Assembly: GCF_026162645.1 (NCBI RefSeq) | Contig: NZ_JAOTBE010000010.1 | Span: forward strand, 16,947 to 80,946 | Direction of reading: 5' to 3' | Length of the DNA stretch: 64,000 nt | Origin: Paracoccus rhizosphaerae | GTDB lineage: Bacteria > Pseudomonadota > Alphaproteobacteria > Rhodobacterales > Rhodobacteraceae | In this document: piece after piece, positions 38,566 to 47,783 of the stretch | Numbering within the stretch: the stretch's first letter is position 1 | Layout: the number at the start of each line of letters is the position of its first letter | Notes under the pieces: model-generated | Seen by the model: only the letters and a program-made list of their open reading frames with translations | Told to the model about the DNA's origin: nothing | Databases searched by the model: none | Translations under genes and position numbers: made by a program

Positions 38566-39146
38566 GCGTCACGACCCGCGTCCTGATCGGAGACGATCTA
38601 GCGGCGGCGCTGGACGATGTTGCGCGCCTGCGCATCACGGTCTTCCGGGATTGGCCCTATCTCTACGACGGCGACCGCGACTATGAGCGCGACTACCTTC
38701 GCGCCTATCAGTCGCCTGGTGCGGTCGTCGTCGTGGCCGAGGATGCGGAGCGGATCGTCGGCGCCTCGACCGGGGCGCCGATGGCGGACCACGCGGCCGA
38801 CTTTGGCGCCGCCTTCGCCGGCCGGCCCGAGCCGCTGTCCGACATCTTCTACTGCGCCGAATCGGTGCTGCTGCCCGAATACCGGGGCCACGGGCTGGGC
38901 CACGCCTTCTTCGATGCCCGAGAAGCCCATGCCCGCAGTCTTGGCGCCCGCTATGCAGCCTTCTGCAGCGTGGTCCGCCCTGCTGACCATCCGGCGCGGC
39001 CTGCCGATTACCGCCCGCTGGATGGGTTCTGGCGCAAGCGCGGGTACGCGCCGCTGCCGGGCGTCGTCGCGCATTACTCGTGGCGTGACTTGGGCGCCGA
39101 CGCCGAAACCGACAAGCCCCTGCAGTTCTGGATGAGGTCGCTGTGA
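38562..39146 (+). CDS. GNAT-family N-acetyltransferase
   Basis: A 194-residue GCN5-related acetyltransferase. The acetyl-CoA-binding motif A is visible as SVLLPEYRGHGLGHAFFDAREAHARSLG (Q/RxxGxG/A as RGHGLG). It is preceded by a beta-strand (AVVVVAEDAERIVGAS) and followed by FWRKRGYAPL. It overlaps both neighbours by four bases (ATGA before, GTGA after). Its pairing with a nitrilase-superfamily gene recalls known GNAT-nitrilase fusions, suggesting the two act on the same amide or amine compound. Confidence 0.86.
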   Translation: MSVTTRVLIGDDLAAALDDVARLRITVFRDWPYLYDGDRDYERDYLRAYQSPGAVVVVAEDAERIVGASTGAPMADHAADFGAAFAGRPEPLSDIFYCAESVLLPEYRGHGLGHAFFDAREAHARSLGARYAAFCSVVRPADHPARPADYRPLDGFWRKRGYAPLPGVVAHYSWRDLGADAETDKPLQFWMRSL

Positions 39147-39991
39147 AGATCGCCTCTGCTGCCTATCCGATCGACTGGTTCGACGATTTCGACGCCTATC
39201 GGGCCAAGCTGACCCACTGGGTGGAAACGGCACAGGCCGATCTGCTGGTCTTCCCCGAATATGCGTCGATGGAGCTGGCGTCGCTTGGCGGTCGCGATGT
39301 CGCCGGCGACCTGGAAGCGAGCCTGCACGAGGTCGCCCGCCACGCCCCGGCGGTCGAGGCGCTGCACCAGCAGCTGGCCGCGCGGCACGGGTGCCACATC
39401 CTCGCCGCATCGGGACCCGCTTTCGAAGGGCCGCGTCCGGTGAACCGCGCGGTTCTTTATGGCCCCGACGGTCGTATCGGGCATCAGGACAAGCAGATCA
39501 TGACCCGGTTCGAGCGCGAGGAGTGGGACGTCGTCGGCAAGCCCGGATTGCGGGTCTTCGACACCGCGATGGGGCGCATCGGCATTCTGATCTGTTATGA
39601 CAGCGAATTCCCGCTGCTGGGCCGCGCCTTGGCCGAGGCCGGGGCCGAACTGCTGCTGGTGCCCAGCTGCACCGACACGGTCGCGGGATTCCACCGCGTG
39701 CGGATCGGGGCGATGGCCCGCGCGCTGGAAAGCCAGTGCGTCGTCGTGCAGGCGCCCACGGTCGGAAACTGCGACTGGATGCCGGCATTGGACGAAAACC
39801 GAGGACGCGCCTCGATCTACGGCCCCCCGGACGGGTTCTGGCCCGAAACCGGCATCATCGCCGAGGGCGGAATGGACGCGCCCGGTTGGGTCCGGGCCGA
39901 GATCGACCTCGCCCGCGTCCGCGACAGCCGCCGCGCCGGGGCGGTGCTGCCCTTCGCACACTGGCCCGAGCAGAAGCTCTGCCTTTCCTGA
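39143..39991 (+). CDS. Carbon-nitrogen hydrolase (nitrilase superfamily)
   Basis: A 282-residue amidase-type hydrolase with the catalytic triad Glu (LLVFPEYASMELAS), Lys (IGHQDKQIMTRFERE) and Cys (GILICYDSEFPLLGRAL). The normal order and spacing are kept. It starts with GTG overlapping the GNAT stop. It cleaves or transfers amide bonds of a small molecule. The substrate cannot be named. After its stop comes an AT-rich spacer with a repeated TTAACCGGT. Confidence 0.9.
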   Translation: MKIASAAYPIDWFDDFDAYRAKLTHWVETAQADLLVFPEYASMELASLGGRDVAGDLEASLHEVARHAPAVEALHQQLAARHGCHILAASGPAFEGPRPVNRAVLYGPDGRIGHQDKQIMTRFEREEWDVVGKPGLRVFDTAMGRIGILICYDSEFPLLGRALAEAGAELLLVPSCTDTVAGFHRVRIGAMARALESQCVVVQAPTVGNCDWMPALDENRGRASIYGPPDGFWPETGIIAEGGMDAPGWVRAEIDLARVRDSRRAGAVLPFAHWPEQKLCLS

Positions 39992-40069
39992 GGCCAGCCG
40001 GCGCTTATTAAGGCTAAATTAACCGGTTTGCACTTTAACCGGTCACGAACCTCGCCCTATCCTCTGGAT

Positions 40070-40492
40070 ATGTTGCACGTGACCGAAGCCATCGTCATCC
40101 AGGAATGGGAGCTTTCCGAACAGTTCACCCGGTCGCAGGGGCCGGGCGGGCAGAATGTCAACAAGGTCGAGACTGCGGTCGAACTGCGGTTCGAGGCCGC
40201 GCGGTCACCGAACCTGCCCGACCCCGTCAAGCGCCGCCTGCAGCGCCTGGCCGGACGGCGCTGGACCCTGGACGGGGCCATCGTGCTTCTGGTCCAAGAC
40301 ACGCGCAGCCAGGCCCGCAACCGCGACCTGGCACGAGAGCGATTGGTGGAACTCATCCGCCGCGCATTGGTTGCACCCAAGAGGAGGATCGCGACACGGC
40401 CCACCCTCGGCAGCCAGAAACGGCGGCTGAAGGCCAAGGCTGTGCGTGGCGAAGTGAAGACGCTTCGGGGCAGGGTGGACGACAACGAATGA
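40070..40492 (+). CDS. arfB: Peptidyl-tRNA hydrolase ArfB (ribosome rescue)
   Basis: A 140-residue class-I release-factor-like protein without the stop-codon recognition domain. The GGQ motif sits in GPGGQNVNKVET, and the basic tail (RRIATRPTLGSQKRRLKAKA, continuing) is the part that enters the empty mRNA channel. It frees stalled ribosomes by hydrolysing peptidyl-tRNA. The ATG at MLHVTEAIVIQEWELS is chosen on homology. A TTG 14 codons earlier is also open. The stop overlaps the NUDIX start (ATGA). Confidence 0.92.
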   Translation: MLHVTEAIVIQEWELSEQFTRSQGPGGQNVNKVETAVELRFEAARSPNLPDPVKRRLQRLAGRRWTLDGAIVLLVQDTRSQARNRDLARERLVELIRRALVAPKRRIATRPTLGSQKRRLKAKAVRGEVKTLRGRVDDNE

Positions 40493-40947
40493 ACATGTGG
40501 CGCAGGTCACTGCAGATGATGCTGGGGCGCCGGCCGATGGCGATGCAGGTGGGTGCGATCTGCCGCAACCGGGCCACGGGGCAGGTCATGCTGATCACCA
40601 GCCGCGATACCGGCCGGTGGGTGATCCCCAAGGGTTGGCCCATGAAGGGCCGCAGCCTGGCTGGTGCCGCCGCGCAGGAAGCCTGGGAAGAGGCCGGCGT
40701 GCGGGGCAAGATCGAGCCAGGCGAAATCGGCAGATTCGACTATGACAAGGTCCAGGATGAGGGATACTCGGTCCCGATCGAGGTGCGTGTCTTCACCCTC
40801 GACGTCCAGGAAGAAGCCGACGATTTTCCCGAACGCGCCCGGCGGAAGCGGCGGTGGTTCGACCCCGCCGACGCCGCGAGGCTGGTGGCCGAACCCGGGC
40901 TGAAACGGATCCTGACCAACCTGCGCAATCATGCCGCACAAGACTGA
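40489..40947 (+). CDS. NUDIX hydrolase with a diverged NUDIX box
   Basis: A 152-residue protein of NUDIX fold. The box reads GWPMKGRSLAGAAA then QEAWEEAGV. The helix Glu pair (EEAG) is kept, but the first Glu of the consensus is Arg and the usual Arg-Glu is Gln-Glu. Together with AICRNRATGQVMLITSR and the sequence RWVIPKGWP it resembles the diphosphoinositol-polyphosphate/ApnA type of NUDIX enzyme. It overlaps arfB by four bases and the phosphate permease by 17. Confidence 0.86.
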   Translation: MNMWRRSLQMMLGRRPMAMQVGAICRNRATGQVMLITSRDTGRWVIPKGWPMKGRSLAGAAAQEAWEEAGVRGKIEPGEIGRFDYDKVQDEGYSVPIEVRVFTLDVQEEADDFPERARRKRRWFDPADAARLVAEPGLKRILTNLRNHAAQD

Positions 40948-42376
40948 CGGCGCGGGCTTTCACACGCTGCACAAGGACCTCGACCGTCTCAGCCACGCCG
41001 AGATCGCGCAGATGCACGCCTTCCGGCCGGTGTGGCGGCTGGGGCTGACGGTTCTGGGCGTTGTCGGTGCGCTGATGCTGGTGCTGGCGCTGTCAGGTGC
41101 ATCGCCGGGGCTTCTGGCGGTCGGGTCGGGCCTAGTCGTGGCGGCCTGGCTGGGCATGGCGATCGGGGCGAACGATGTCGCGAACTCTCTGGGCCCGGCG
41201 GTCGGCGCGGGGGCGATCCGCCTGGTGCCGGGGCTGGCCTTGGTGGCCGTGGCGGGAATTGCCGGCGCGGTGCTGGCAGGCGACGCCGTGTCGGAACGAC
41301 TGGCCGGCGGCATTGTCAGGCTGGCGCCGCTGGCCGGCGGGACGCGGGCGTCGATGGCGATGCTGGCGGCGCTTGTGGGAGCGGCGTCCTGGATCACGCT
41401 CGCGACCGGGATCGGGCTTCCGGTCAGCACCTCGCATTCCATTGTCGGCGGAATCACTGGCGCCGGGGCGGTGACGCTGGGGATCGGCGGCGTGGACTGG
41501 GCGATGGTGGCGATGATCGCGTCGGTCTGGGTGGCGACGCCGGTGCTGGCGGGGGGCATCGCAGCCGGAGTCCTGGTGCTGCTGCGAACTCGGGTCGTCG
41601 AGGCGGCAGATCGTGGCGCGGCGGCCCTGCGCTGGCTTCCGCCGATGGTGGCGCTGATGTGCGGCCTTTTCGTGGCCTATGTCGTCCTTCTGCTGGCCGG
41701 GACGACGTCCTTCATCGCGCTGGAGATTGCGGCAGCGGCCGCCGCGGCAGTGGCGGGGTTCATGGTAACCCGGCGGCGCGTGCTGCGCGAACTGGCCGAG
41801 CATCCGCGTAAGCCCAGCATCAAGCGACTGCTGCGTCCGGCCCTGCTGGCGGGGGTCGTCATGCTGGGCTTCGCCCATGGAGCGAACGATGTCGGCAACA
41901 TTGCCGGCCCCCTGTCGGTGATCCTGCAGGGGCGCATTGCCACCTCGGCCGGGCTGGTGCCGGCGCTGGTGCTGGCGGCGGGCGGGCTGGCGATCGCCAC
42001 CGGTACGCTGTTCTTCGGGCGGCGGCTGGTGAACATGGTCGGCAGCGGCATCACCAAGCTGAACACGGGGCGCGCCTTCTGCGTGACGCTGGCGACGGCG
42101 GTCACGGTCCTGGGGGCCTCGCACCTGGGGCTGCCGGTATCCACGACCCATGTGGCGGTCGGCGGCGTCTTCGGCGTGGGGTTTGCGCGCGAATGGCTGG
42201 ACCGCCGCCGCAACCGCCAGGCGCAGGACATGCCGGCCGAGGAAACGCAGCGCCGCGTGCTGGTCCGCCGCAGTCACGTGATGACGATCACGCTTGCCTG
42301 GCTGGTGACGCTGCCGATCACGGCGACGCTCGGCGCGCTGACCTGCGCGCTGGTCCTGTGGTCCACGGGGGTGTGA
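40931..42376 (+). CDS. PiT-family inorganic phosphate transporter
   Basis: A 481-residue permease with about 10-12 helices and the duplicated PiT signature: GANDVANSLGPAVGAG in the first half and GANDVGNIAGPLSVI in the second. It imports phosphate (as metal-phosphate) using a proton or sodium gradient. The cytoplasmic N-terminus (about 35 residues) is soluble. The start overlaps the NUDIX gene by 17 bases. The 3' end meets pncB with only three bases between stops. Confidence 0.93.
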   Translation: MPHKTDGAGFHTLHKDLDRLSHAEIAQMHAFRPVWRLGLTVLGVVGALMLVLALSGASPGLLAVGSGLVVAAWLGMAIGANDVANSLGPAVGAGAIRLVPGLALVAVAGIAGAVLAGDAVSERLAGGIVRLAPLAGGTRASMAMLAALVGAASWITLATGIGLPVSTSHSIVGGITGAGAVTLGIGGVDWAMVAMIASVWVATPVLAGGIAAGVLVLLRTRVVEAADRGAAALRWLPPMVALMCGLFVAYVVLLLAGTTSFIALEIAAAAAAAVAGFMVTRRRVLRELAEHPRKPSIKRLLRPALLAGVVMLGFAHGANDVGNIAGPLSVILQGRIATSAGLVPALVLAAGGLAIATGTLFFGRRLVNMVGSGITKLNTGRAFCVTLATAVTVLGASHLGLPVSTTHVAVGGVFGVGFAREWLDRRRNRQAQDMPAEETQRRVLVRRSHVMTITLAWLVTLPITATLGALTCALVLWSTGV

Positions 42377-42379
42377 CCG

Positions 42380-43672
42380 TCAGACCGTGACCGGCTGCGA
42401 CGCCTGCTGCCCGATGCCGAAGACCCGCTTGTAGCGCTCGATCTGGTCGGCGGGGCCGGTGGCCTTGGAGGGGTTGTCGGACAGCTTGACCGTCGGGCGG
42501 CCGTCTGCCGCCACCGCCTTGCAGACCAGGCTGAAGGGCGCCAGCGCATTGTCCGGTACAAGGCCGCGGAAGTCGTTCGTCAGAAGCGTGCCCCAACCGA
42601 AGCTGACCTTGACGCGGCCGTGGAACTGCCGGTGCAGCGCCACGATGCGGTCGACGTCAAGCCCGTCCGAGAAGATGATCAACTTTTGCCGCGGGTCCTC
42701 GCCGCGCGACTGCCACCAGCGGATCGCGGTCTCGGCGCCCGTGGCGGGGTCGCCGCTGTCGATGCGGATGCCGGTCCAGCCTGCCAGCCAGTTGGGGGCG
42801 CCCGCCAGAAAGCCTTCGGTGCCGTAGGTGTCGGGAAGGATGATGCGCAGGTTGCCCTCATGCTCGTCATGCCAGTCGGCCAGCACGTCATAGGGCGCGC
42901 GGCGCAGCGTGGTGTCATCCTCGGCCAGGGCGGCATGGACCATGGGAAGCTCGTGTGCGTTGGTGCCGATCGCCTCGATGTCGCGGCGCTGCGCGATCAG
43001 GCAGTTCGAGGTGCCCGTGAAGCGGTTTCCCAAGCCCTCGATCATCGCCTGCACGGCCCAGTCCTGCCACAGGAAGCTGTGGCGGCGCCGGGTGCCGAAA
43101 TCGGCAATGCGCAGGTCCGGCAGCTCTCGCAGGGTCTCGATCTTTTCCCACAGGCGGGTCATCGCGCGGGCATAGAGGACCTGCAGCTCGAACCGGCCCA
43201 TGTCCTTCAGAACGGCGCGGGACCGCAGCTCCATCAGGATCGCCAAGGCCGGTATCTCCCACAGCATGACCTCGGGCCAGGGCCCTTCGAAGGTCAGCTC
43301 GAACTGGCCGTCCCGGCGGTTCAGGTGATAGGCGGGCAGGCGCAGCCCTTCCAGGAACTCCATGAAGTCGGGGCGGAACATCTGGCGCTTGCCATAGAAG
43401 GTGTTGCCCCGCAGCCAGGTGCTTTCGCCGCGCGTCAGCGACAGGCCGCGGACATGGTCCAGCTGTTCGCGCAGCTCGCCCTCGTCGATCAGCTCGGCCA
43501 GGCGGATCTGCTTGCTGCGGTTGATGAGGCTGAAGGTGACGCTGGTATCGGGCCGGTTGCGGAAAACCGACTGGCACATCAGCAGCTTGTAGAAGTCGTT
43601 GTCGATCAGCGACCTGACGATCGGGTCGATCTTCCACTTGTGGTTATAGACGCGCGTGGCGATGTCGGCCAT
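42380..43672 (-). CDS. pncB: Nicotinate phosphoribosyltransferase
   Basis: A 430-residue enzyme that joins nicotinate and PRPP to make nicotinate mononucleotide for NAD salvage. Family signs are the N-terminal [16 protein letters not shown], the site with the autophosphorylated His region ([27 protein letters not shown]), and [14 protein letters not shown] with [13 protein letters not shown] in the PRPP pocket. It lies 65 bases after pncA on the same strand, which supplies nicotinate. The in-frame extension upstream overlaps pncA and has no homology. Confidence 0.95.
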   Translation of the reverse strand: MADIATRVYNHKWKIDPIVRSLIDNDFYKLLMCQSVFRNRPDTSVTFSLINRSKQIRLAELIDEGELREQLDHVRGLSLTRGESTWLRGNTFYGKRQMFRPDFMEFLEGLRLPAYHLNRRDGQFELTFEGPWPEVMLWEIPALAILMELRSRAVLKDMGRFELQVLYARAMTRLWEKIETLRELPDLRIADFGTRRRHSFLWQDWAVQAMIEGLGNRFTGTSNCLIAQRRDIEAIGTNAHELPMVHAALAEDDTTLRRAPYDVLADWHDEHEGNLRIILPDTYGTEGFLAGAPNWLAGWTGIRIDSGDPATGAETAIRWWQSRGEDPRQKLIIFSDGLDVDRIVALHRQFHGRVKVSFGWGTLLTNDFRGLVPDNALAPFSLVCKAVAADGRPTVKLSDNPSKATGPADQIERYKRVFGIGQQASQPVTV

Positions 43673-43737
43673 GTCGGCGGAACCCCGTGATGTTTCGTTC
43701 TTGGTGCCCGGAATGGGCGGATCGTGCAAGGCCGCCC

Positions 43738-44334
43738 TCAGGCCGTCGTCACGCCGGCCTCGGACATCGACTGGCGGGCGGCGGTCAGGCTGCCGTTCAG
43801 GTCGATGGCGCGGCAGGCGCTTTCGACCACATGCGCGCGAAATCCCAGGCGGGCGGCGTCCATCGCGCTCCAAGCAACGCAGAAATCCAGCGCGAGGCCT
43901 GCGAAGGTCAGGTCGGTGATGCCGCGGTCGCGGAGATATCCGGCGAGTCCGGTGGGGGTCCGGTGATCGTTCTCAAAAAACGCCGAATAGCTGTCGATGC
44001 CGGCGCGAAAGCCCTTGCGAAGGACCAAGTCGGCGCGCGAAACATCCAGCCCCGGATGGAGTGCCGCGCCGTTGCTGCCGATCACGCAGTGGCGCGGCCA
44101 CAGGACCTGCGGGCCATAGGGCATCTGCACGATCGAAAACGCCTCGGTGCCGGGGTGGTTGTCGGCAAAGCTGGAATGGTCGGCCGGATGCCAGTCCTGG
44201 GTCAGGATCACCGCGTCGAAGCGGTCCATCATCCTGTTGATCGGGTCGACGATCGCGTGGCCGTCCGCGACAGGCAGGGCGCCGCCAGGGCAGAAGTCGT
44301 TCTGCATGTCGATGACGATCAGGGCGTGGCTCAT
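43738..44334 (-). CDS. pncA: Nicotinamidase (bifunctional nicotinamidase/pyrazinamidase)
   Basis: A 198-residue isochorismatase-fold amidase converting nicotinamide to nicotinate. The catalytic Asp is in [18 protein letters not shown], the Lys in [20 protein letters not shown], and the nucleophilic Cys in [15 protein letters not shown]. The metal-binding [16 protein letters not shown] is present. The ATG ([11 protein letters not shown]) has GGAGAT upstream. It forms a salvage pair with pncB. Confidence 0.96.
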   Translation of the reverse strand: MSHALIVIDMQNDFCPGGALPVADGHAIVDPINRMMDRFDAVILTQDWHPADHSSFADNHPGTEAFSIVQMPYGPQVLWPRHCVIGSNGAALHPGLDVSRADLVLRKGFRAGIDSYSAFFENDHRTPTGLAGYLRDRGITDLTFAGLALDFCVAWSAMDAARLGFRAHVVESACRAIDLNGSLTAARQSMSEAGVTTA

Positions 44335-44514
44335 GACGATCTCCAGATGTAAGGGACCCAGTGAAGCGCCGCTGCCGCCGGAACGCAACCCGGCCGCCGC
44401 CTGCCTGCGAACTTCGCCGTGCGACGCGCTCAAGCAGAACCGCGCGACGTCCCGCATCAGCAAGCCGCCATTCTGATCTTGCACCGCCGCGCATCGCCGC
44501 GCTAGGGCAGCGCC

Positions 44515-45390
44515 ATGCTGACCGTTGCCGCACTCTATCACTTCGCCCGCCTACCCGATCCGGCCGCCCGGCAGGCGCCGCTGCTGGACTTATGCCGGCA
44601 GGGCGGGCTGTGTGGCACGCTTCTTTTGGCGCCCGAGGGGATCAACGGCACCATCGCGGGGCCGCGCGACGCGGTCTTGGCGGTGCTGGACCACATCCGT
44701 GCGTGGCCGGGCTTCGGCAGCCTTGCCTGGAAGGAAAGCGCCGCCCTGACGCCGCCCTTCGGCCGCATGAAGGTTCGCCTGAAGGCCGAGATCGTGACGA
44801 TGGGGCAACCCGACGTCGATCCCGCGGCTGCGGTCGGCCGCTATGTCGCGCCGTCGGACTGGAACGCGTTGATCTCGGCGCCAGACGTCGCTGTCATCGA
44901 CACGCGCAACGACTATGAAGTGCAGATCGGCACGTTCAGGGACGCGATCGACCCCGGCACCAAGAGCTTTCGCGAGTTTCCCGCATGGTGGGCCGACAAC
45001 GCCCACCGCTTCGAAGGCAAGCGCATTGCCATGTTCTGCACCGGCGGCATCCGCTGCGAAAAGTCGACGAACTTCCTGATGTCGCAAGGCGTCGACGAGG
45101 TCTATCACCTGCAGGGCGGCATTCTGAGATACCTCGAGGAGGTGCCCGAAAGCGACAGCGCGTGGCAGGGCGAATGCTTCGTCTTCGACCAGCGCGTCAG
45201 CCTGACCCACGGCCTGGCGCAGGGGCGCCACGGCATGTGCCACGCCTGTCGTCGCCCGCTGGCCCCCGAGGATCGCGACCGCCCGGAATACGAGGAGGGC
45301 GTCTGCTGCCACCGCTGCGCCGGGGAATATACCGACGCCGACCGCGCCCGCTTCCGCGAGCGCCAGCGGCAGTTCGACCGCGACGCCTGA
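44515..45390 (+). CDS. trhO: tRNA uridine-34 oxygenase/hydroxylase TrhO (rhodanese-like, UPF0176)
   Basis: A 291-residue protein of the YceA/TrhO family, which makes 5-hydroxyuridine at the wobble base of some tRNAs. It has an N-terminal acylphosphatase-like part (ALYHFARLPDPAARQAPLLD, LLLAPEGINGTIAG), a central rhodanese domain with active Cys in MFCTGGIRCEKSTNFLMS, and a C-terminal zinc-ribbon-like pair (CHACRRPL, CCHRCAGEY). The start has AGGGCAG upstream. It is divergent from pncA. Confidence 0.95.
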   Translation: MLTVAALYHFARLPDPAARQAPLLDLCRQGGLCGTLLLAPEGINGTIAGPRDAVLAVLDHIRAWPGFGSLAWKESAALTPPFGRMKVRLKAEIVTMGQPDVDPAAAVGRYVAPSDWNALISAPDVAVIDTRNDYEVQIGTFRDAIDPGTKSFREFPAWWADNAHRFEGKRIAMFCTGGIRCEKSTNFLMSQGVDEVYHLQGGILRYLEEVPESDSAWQGECFVFDQRVSLTHGLAQGRHGMCHACRRPLAPEDRDRPEYEEGVCCHRCAGEYTDADRARFRERQRQFDRDA

Positions 45391-45416
45391 GCATTCCGGT
45401 CGGCGGGCGGCGCCTC

Positions 45417-47687
45417 TCAGCCCTGCAAGCCGCCCGCGGCGATGGCCGCCATGTTCAGGATGTCGTTTACGGTCGAGTTGGTCGAGCAGATCTGGATCGG
45501 CCGCGCGACACCCGTCAGGATCGGCCCGATGACCGTCGCGCCCGCCATCTCCTGCAGCAGCTTGACCGAGATCGAGGCCGAATGCCGCGCCGGCACGACC
45601 AGCACGTTGGCGGGGGCGGTCAGGCGGCTGAACGGATAGCGCGCGGCGGATTCGGGGTTCAGGGCGACGTCAACGGTCATCTCGCCCTCGTATTCGAAGT
45701 CGACGCCGCGGATGTCGAGGACCTTCGCGGCCTCAGCCATCTTGATCGCGCGTTCGCTGACCGGATAGCCGAAGTTCGAAAACGACAGGAAGGCCACCCG
45801 CGGATCAAGGCCAAGGCCCCGCGCCACGGCAGCGCCGCGCGTGGCGATGTCGGCCAGATCCTCGGCCTCGGGCCATTCATGGACCAGTGTGTCGCCGATC
45901 AGCACGATCCGGCCGCGGTGCAGCACGGCGGTGATGCCCACCGCCCCGTCCTGCGGGCGCACGTCAAAAACCCGGCCGATCTGCGCCAGAACCGGCGCGT
46001 TCTTGCGGGTGGCCCCGGTGACCAGCCCGTCGCCATGCCCATGCGCCAACATCAGTGCGGCGAAGATGTGGCGGTCGCGGTTCGCAAGCTTGGTCGCGTC
46101 TTCCCGGTCGACGCCCTTCCGCTGCAGCCGCTGATAGAGGAAGTCGTGATAGGCCTCCATGTGGCGGCTGTTGGCGGCGTTGACCACGGTGATCTCGCGG
46201 AACGCATCGCCCATGCCCAGGGCCTGAAGCTCGGCCTTGACCTCGGCCTCGCGGCCGACGACCAGGGCCTGGCCCATGCCGCCGCGTTGCCAGGCGACGG
46301 CGGCGCGCAGAACGCGTGGATCGTCGCCCTCGGCAAAGATCATCCGGGCCTGCTTCTGGCGCGCGCGGGCATGGATGCCCTGCAGGATCGCCGCCGTCGG
46401 GTCCATGCGGGCCTGAAGCGACTGGACATAGCCGTCCATGTCGATGATCGGCCGGCGGGCGACGCCCGTGTCCATGCCCGCACGCGCGACGGCGGGCGGC
46501 ACGACATGGATCAGCCGCGGGTCGAAGGGCGTCGGGATGATGTAGTCGCGTCCGAACTGCAGCTTGCGGCCATAGGCGATGGCGACCTCGTCGGGGACAT
46601 CCTCGCGCGCCAGGCGGGCCAGAGCCTCGGCGCAGGCGATCTTCATCTCGTCGTTGATGGCGCGGGCGTGGATGTCCAGCGCGCCGCGGAATAGGTAGGG
46701 GAACCCCAGGACGTTGTTCACCTGGTTCGGATAGTCGCTGCGCCCGGTCGCCACGATGGCATCGGGGCGGACGGCATGGGCATCCTCTGGGCTGATTTCG
46801 GGATCAGGATTTGCCATCGCGAAGATCACCGGGTTGTCGGCCATGGATGCCACCATGTCCTGCGTCACCGCCCCCTTGGCGCTGACGCCCAGGAACACGT
46901 CGGCGCCCTTCATCGCGTCCTGCAGGCTGCGGGCGTCGGTCATCACCGCATGGGCCGACTTCCACTGGTTCATCCCCTCGGTCCGGCCCTGGTAGATGAC
47001 GCCCTTGGTGTCGCACATGATGCAGTTTTCCTGCCGCGCACCCATCGACTTCAGCAGCTCCAGACAGGCGATGCCGGCCGCGCCCGCGCCGTTCAGCACG
47101 ATGCGCACGTCCGCGATCCGCTTGCCAGACAGCTCCAGCGCGTTCAGAAGCCCCGCGGCGCAGATGACGGCGGTGCCGTGCTGGTCGTCATGGAAGACCG
47201 GGATGTCCATGATCTCTTTCAGGCGCTGCTCGATGATGAAGCATTCGGGCGCCTTGATGTCTTCCAGGTTGATGCCCCCGAAGGTGGGGCCCATCAGCTT
47301 GACAGCGTTGATGAATTCGTCCGCGTCCTCGGTGTCCAGCTCCAGGTCGATGGCGTTCACGTCGGCGAAGCGCTTGAACAGCACCGCCTTGCCCTCCATC
47401 ACCGGCTTCGAGGCCAGAGCCCCCAGGTTCCCCATCCCGAGGATGGCCGTGCCGTTCGAGATGACGGCCACCATGTTGCCCTTGGTGGTATAGTCATAGG
47501 CGGTCTCGGGGCGGTCGGCGATGGCCTGAACCGGCACCGCAACGCCCGGCGAATAGGCCAGGGACAGGTCGCGCTGCGTGGTCATCGGGGTCGATGCGAC
47601 GATGTCGTATTTTCCCGGTCGCGGCTCCATGTGATAGGCCAGCGCCTCCTCGGGGGTGATGCGGGTGCGGCTGGTCTTGTCGGTCAT
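45417..47687 (-). CDS. maeB: NADP-dependent malic enzyme with phosphotransacetylase-like C-terminus
   Basis: A 756-residue MaeB. The N-terminal malic-enzyme part (to about residue 430) has the catalytic/substrate region (YSPGVAVPVQAIA), a nucleotide fold (VLNGAGAAGIACLELLKSMG) and FAMANPDPEISPEDA. The C-terminal part resembles phosphotransacetylase and in this family regulates rather than transfers acetyl. It decarboxylates malate to pyruvate, making NADPH. GAGGA precedes the ATG. It lies 96 bases downstream of the Anbu gene on the same strand, a neighbour with no obvious functional tie. Confidence 0.96.
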   Translation of the reverse strand: MTDKTSRTRITPEEALAYHMEPRPGKYDIVASTPMTTQRDLSLAYSPGVAVPVQAIADRPETAYDYTTKGNMVAVISNGTAILGMGNLGALASKPVMEGKAVLFKRFADVNAIDLELDTEDADEFINAVKLMGPTFGGINLEDIKAPECFIIEQRLKEIMDIPVFHDDQHGTAVICAAGLLNALELSGKRIADVRIVLNGAGAAGIACLELLKSMGARQENCIMCDTKGVIYQGRTEGMNQWKSAHAVMTDARSLQDAMKGADVFLGVSAKGAVTQDMVASMADNPVIFAMANPDPEISPEDAHAVRPDAIVATGRSDYPNQVNNVLGFPYLFRGALDIHARAINDEMKIACAEALARLAREDVPDEVAIAYGRKLQFGRDYIIPTPFDPRLIHVVPPAVARAGMDTGVARRPIIDMDGYVQSLQARMDPTAAILQGIHARARQKQARMIFAEGDDPRVLRAAVAWQRGGMGQALVVGREAEVKAELQALGMGDAFREITVVNAANSRHMEAYHDFLYQRLQRKGVDREDATKLANRDRHIFAALMLAHGHGDGLVTGATRKNAPVLAQIGRVFDVRPQDGAVGITAVLHRGRIVLIGDTLVHEWPEAEDLADIATRGAAVARGLGLDPRVAFLSFSNFGYPVSERAIKMAEAAKVLDIRGVDFEYEGEMTVDVALNPESAARYPFSRLTAPANVLVVPARHSASISVKLLQEMAGATVIGPILTGVARPIQICSTNSTVNDILNMAAIAAGGLQG

Positions 47688-47783
47688 GATGTCCTCGGGC
47701 AGGCTGTGCCCGATCTGCTTAACGCGGCGGCAGGGACGGTTCAACGAGGTTGAGGCGCCGGAAGGGCGTCCGCCCCGAACGCG

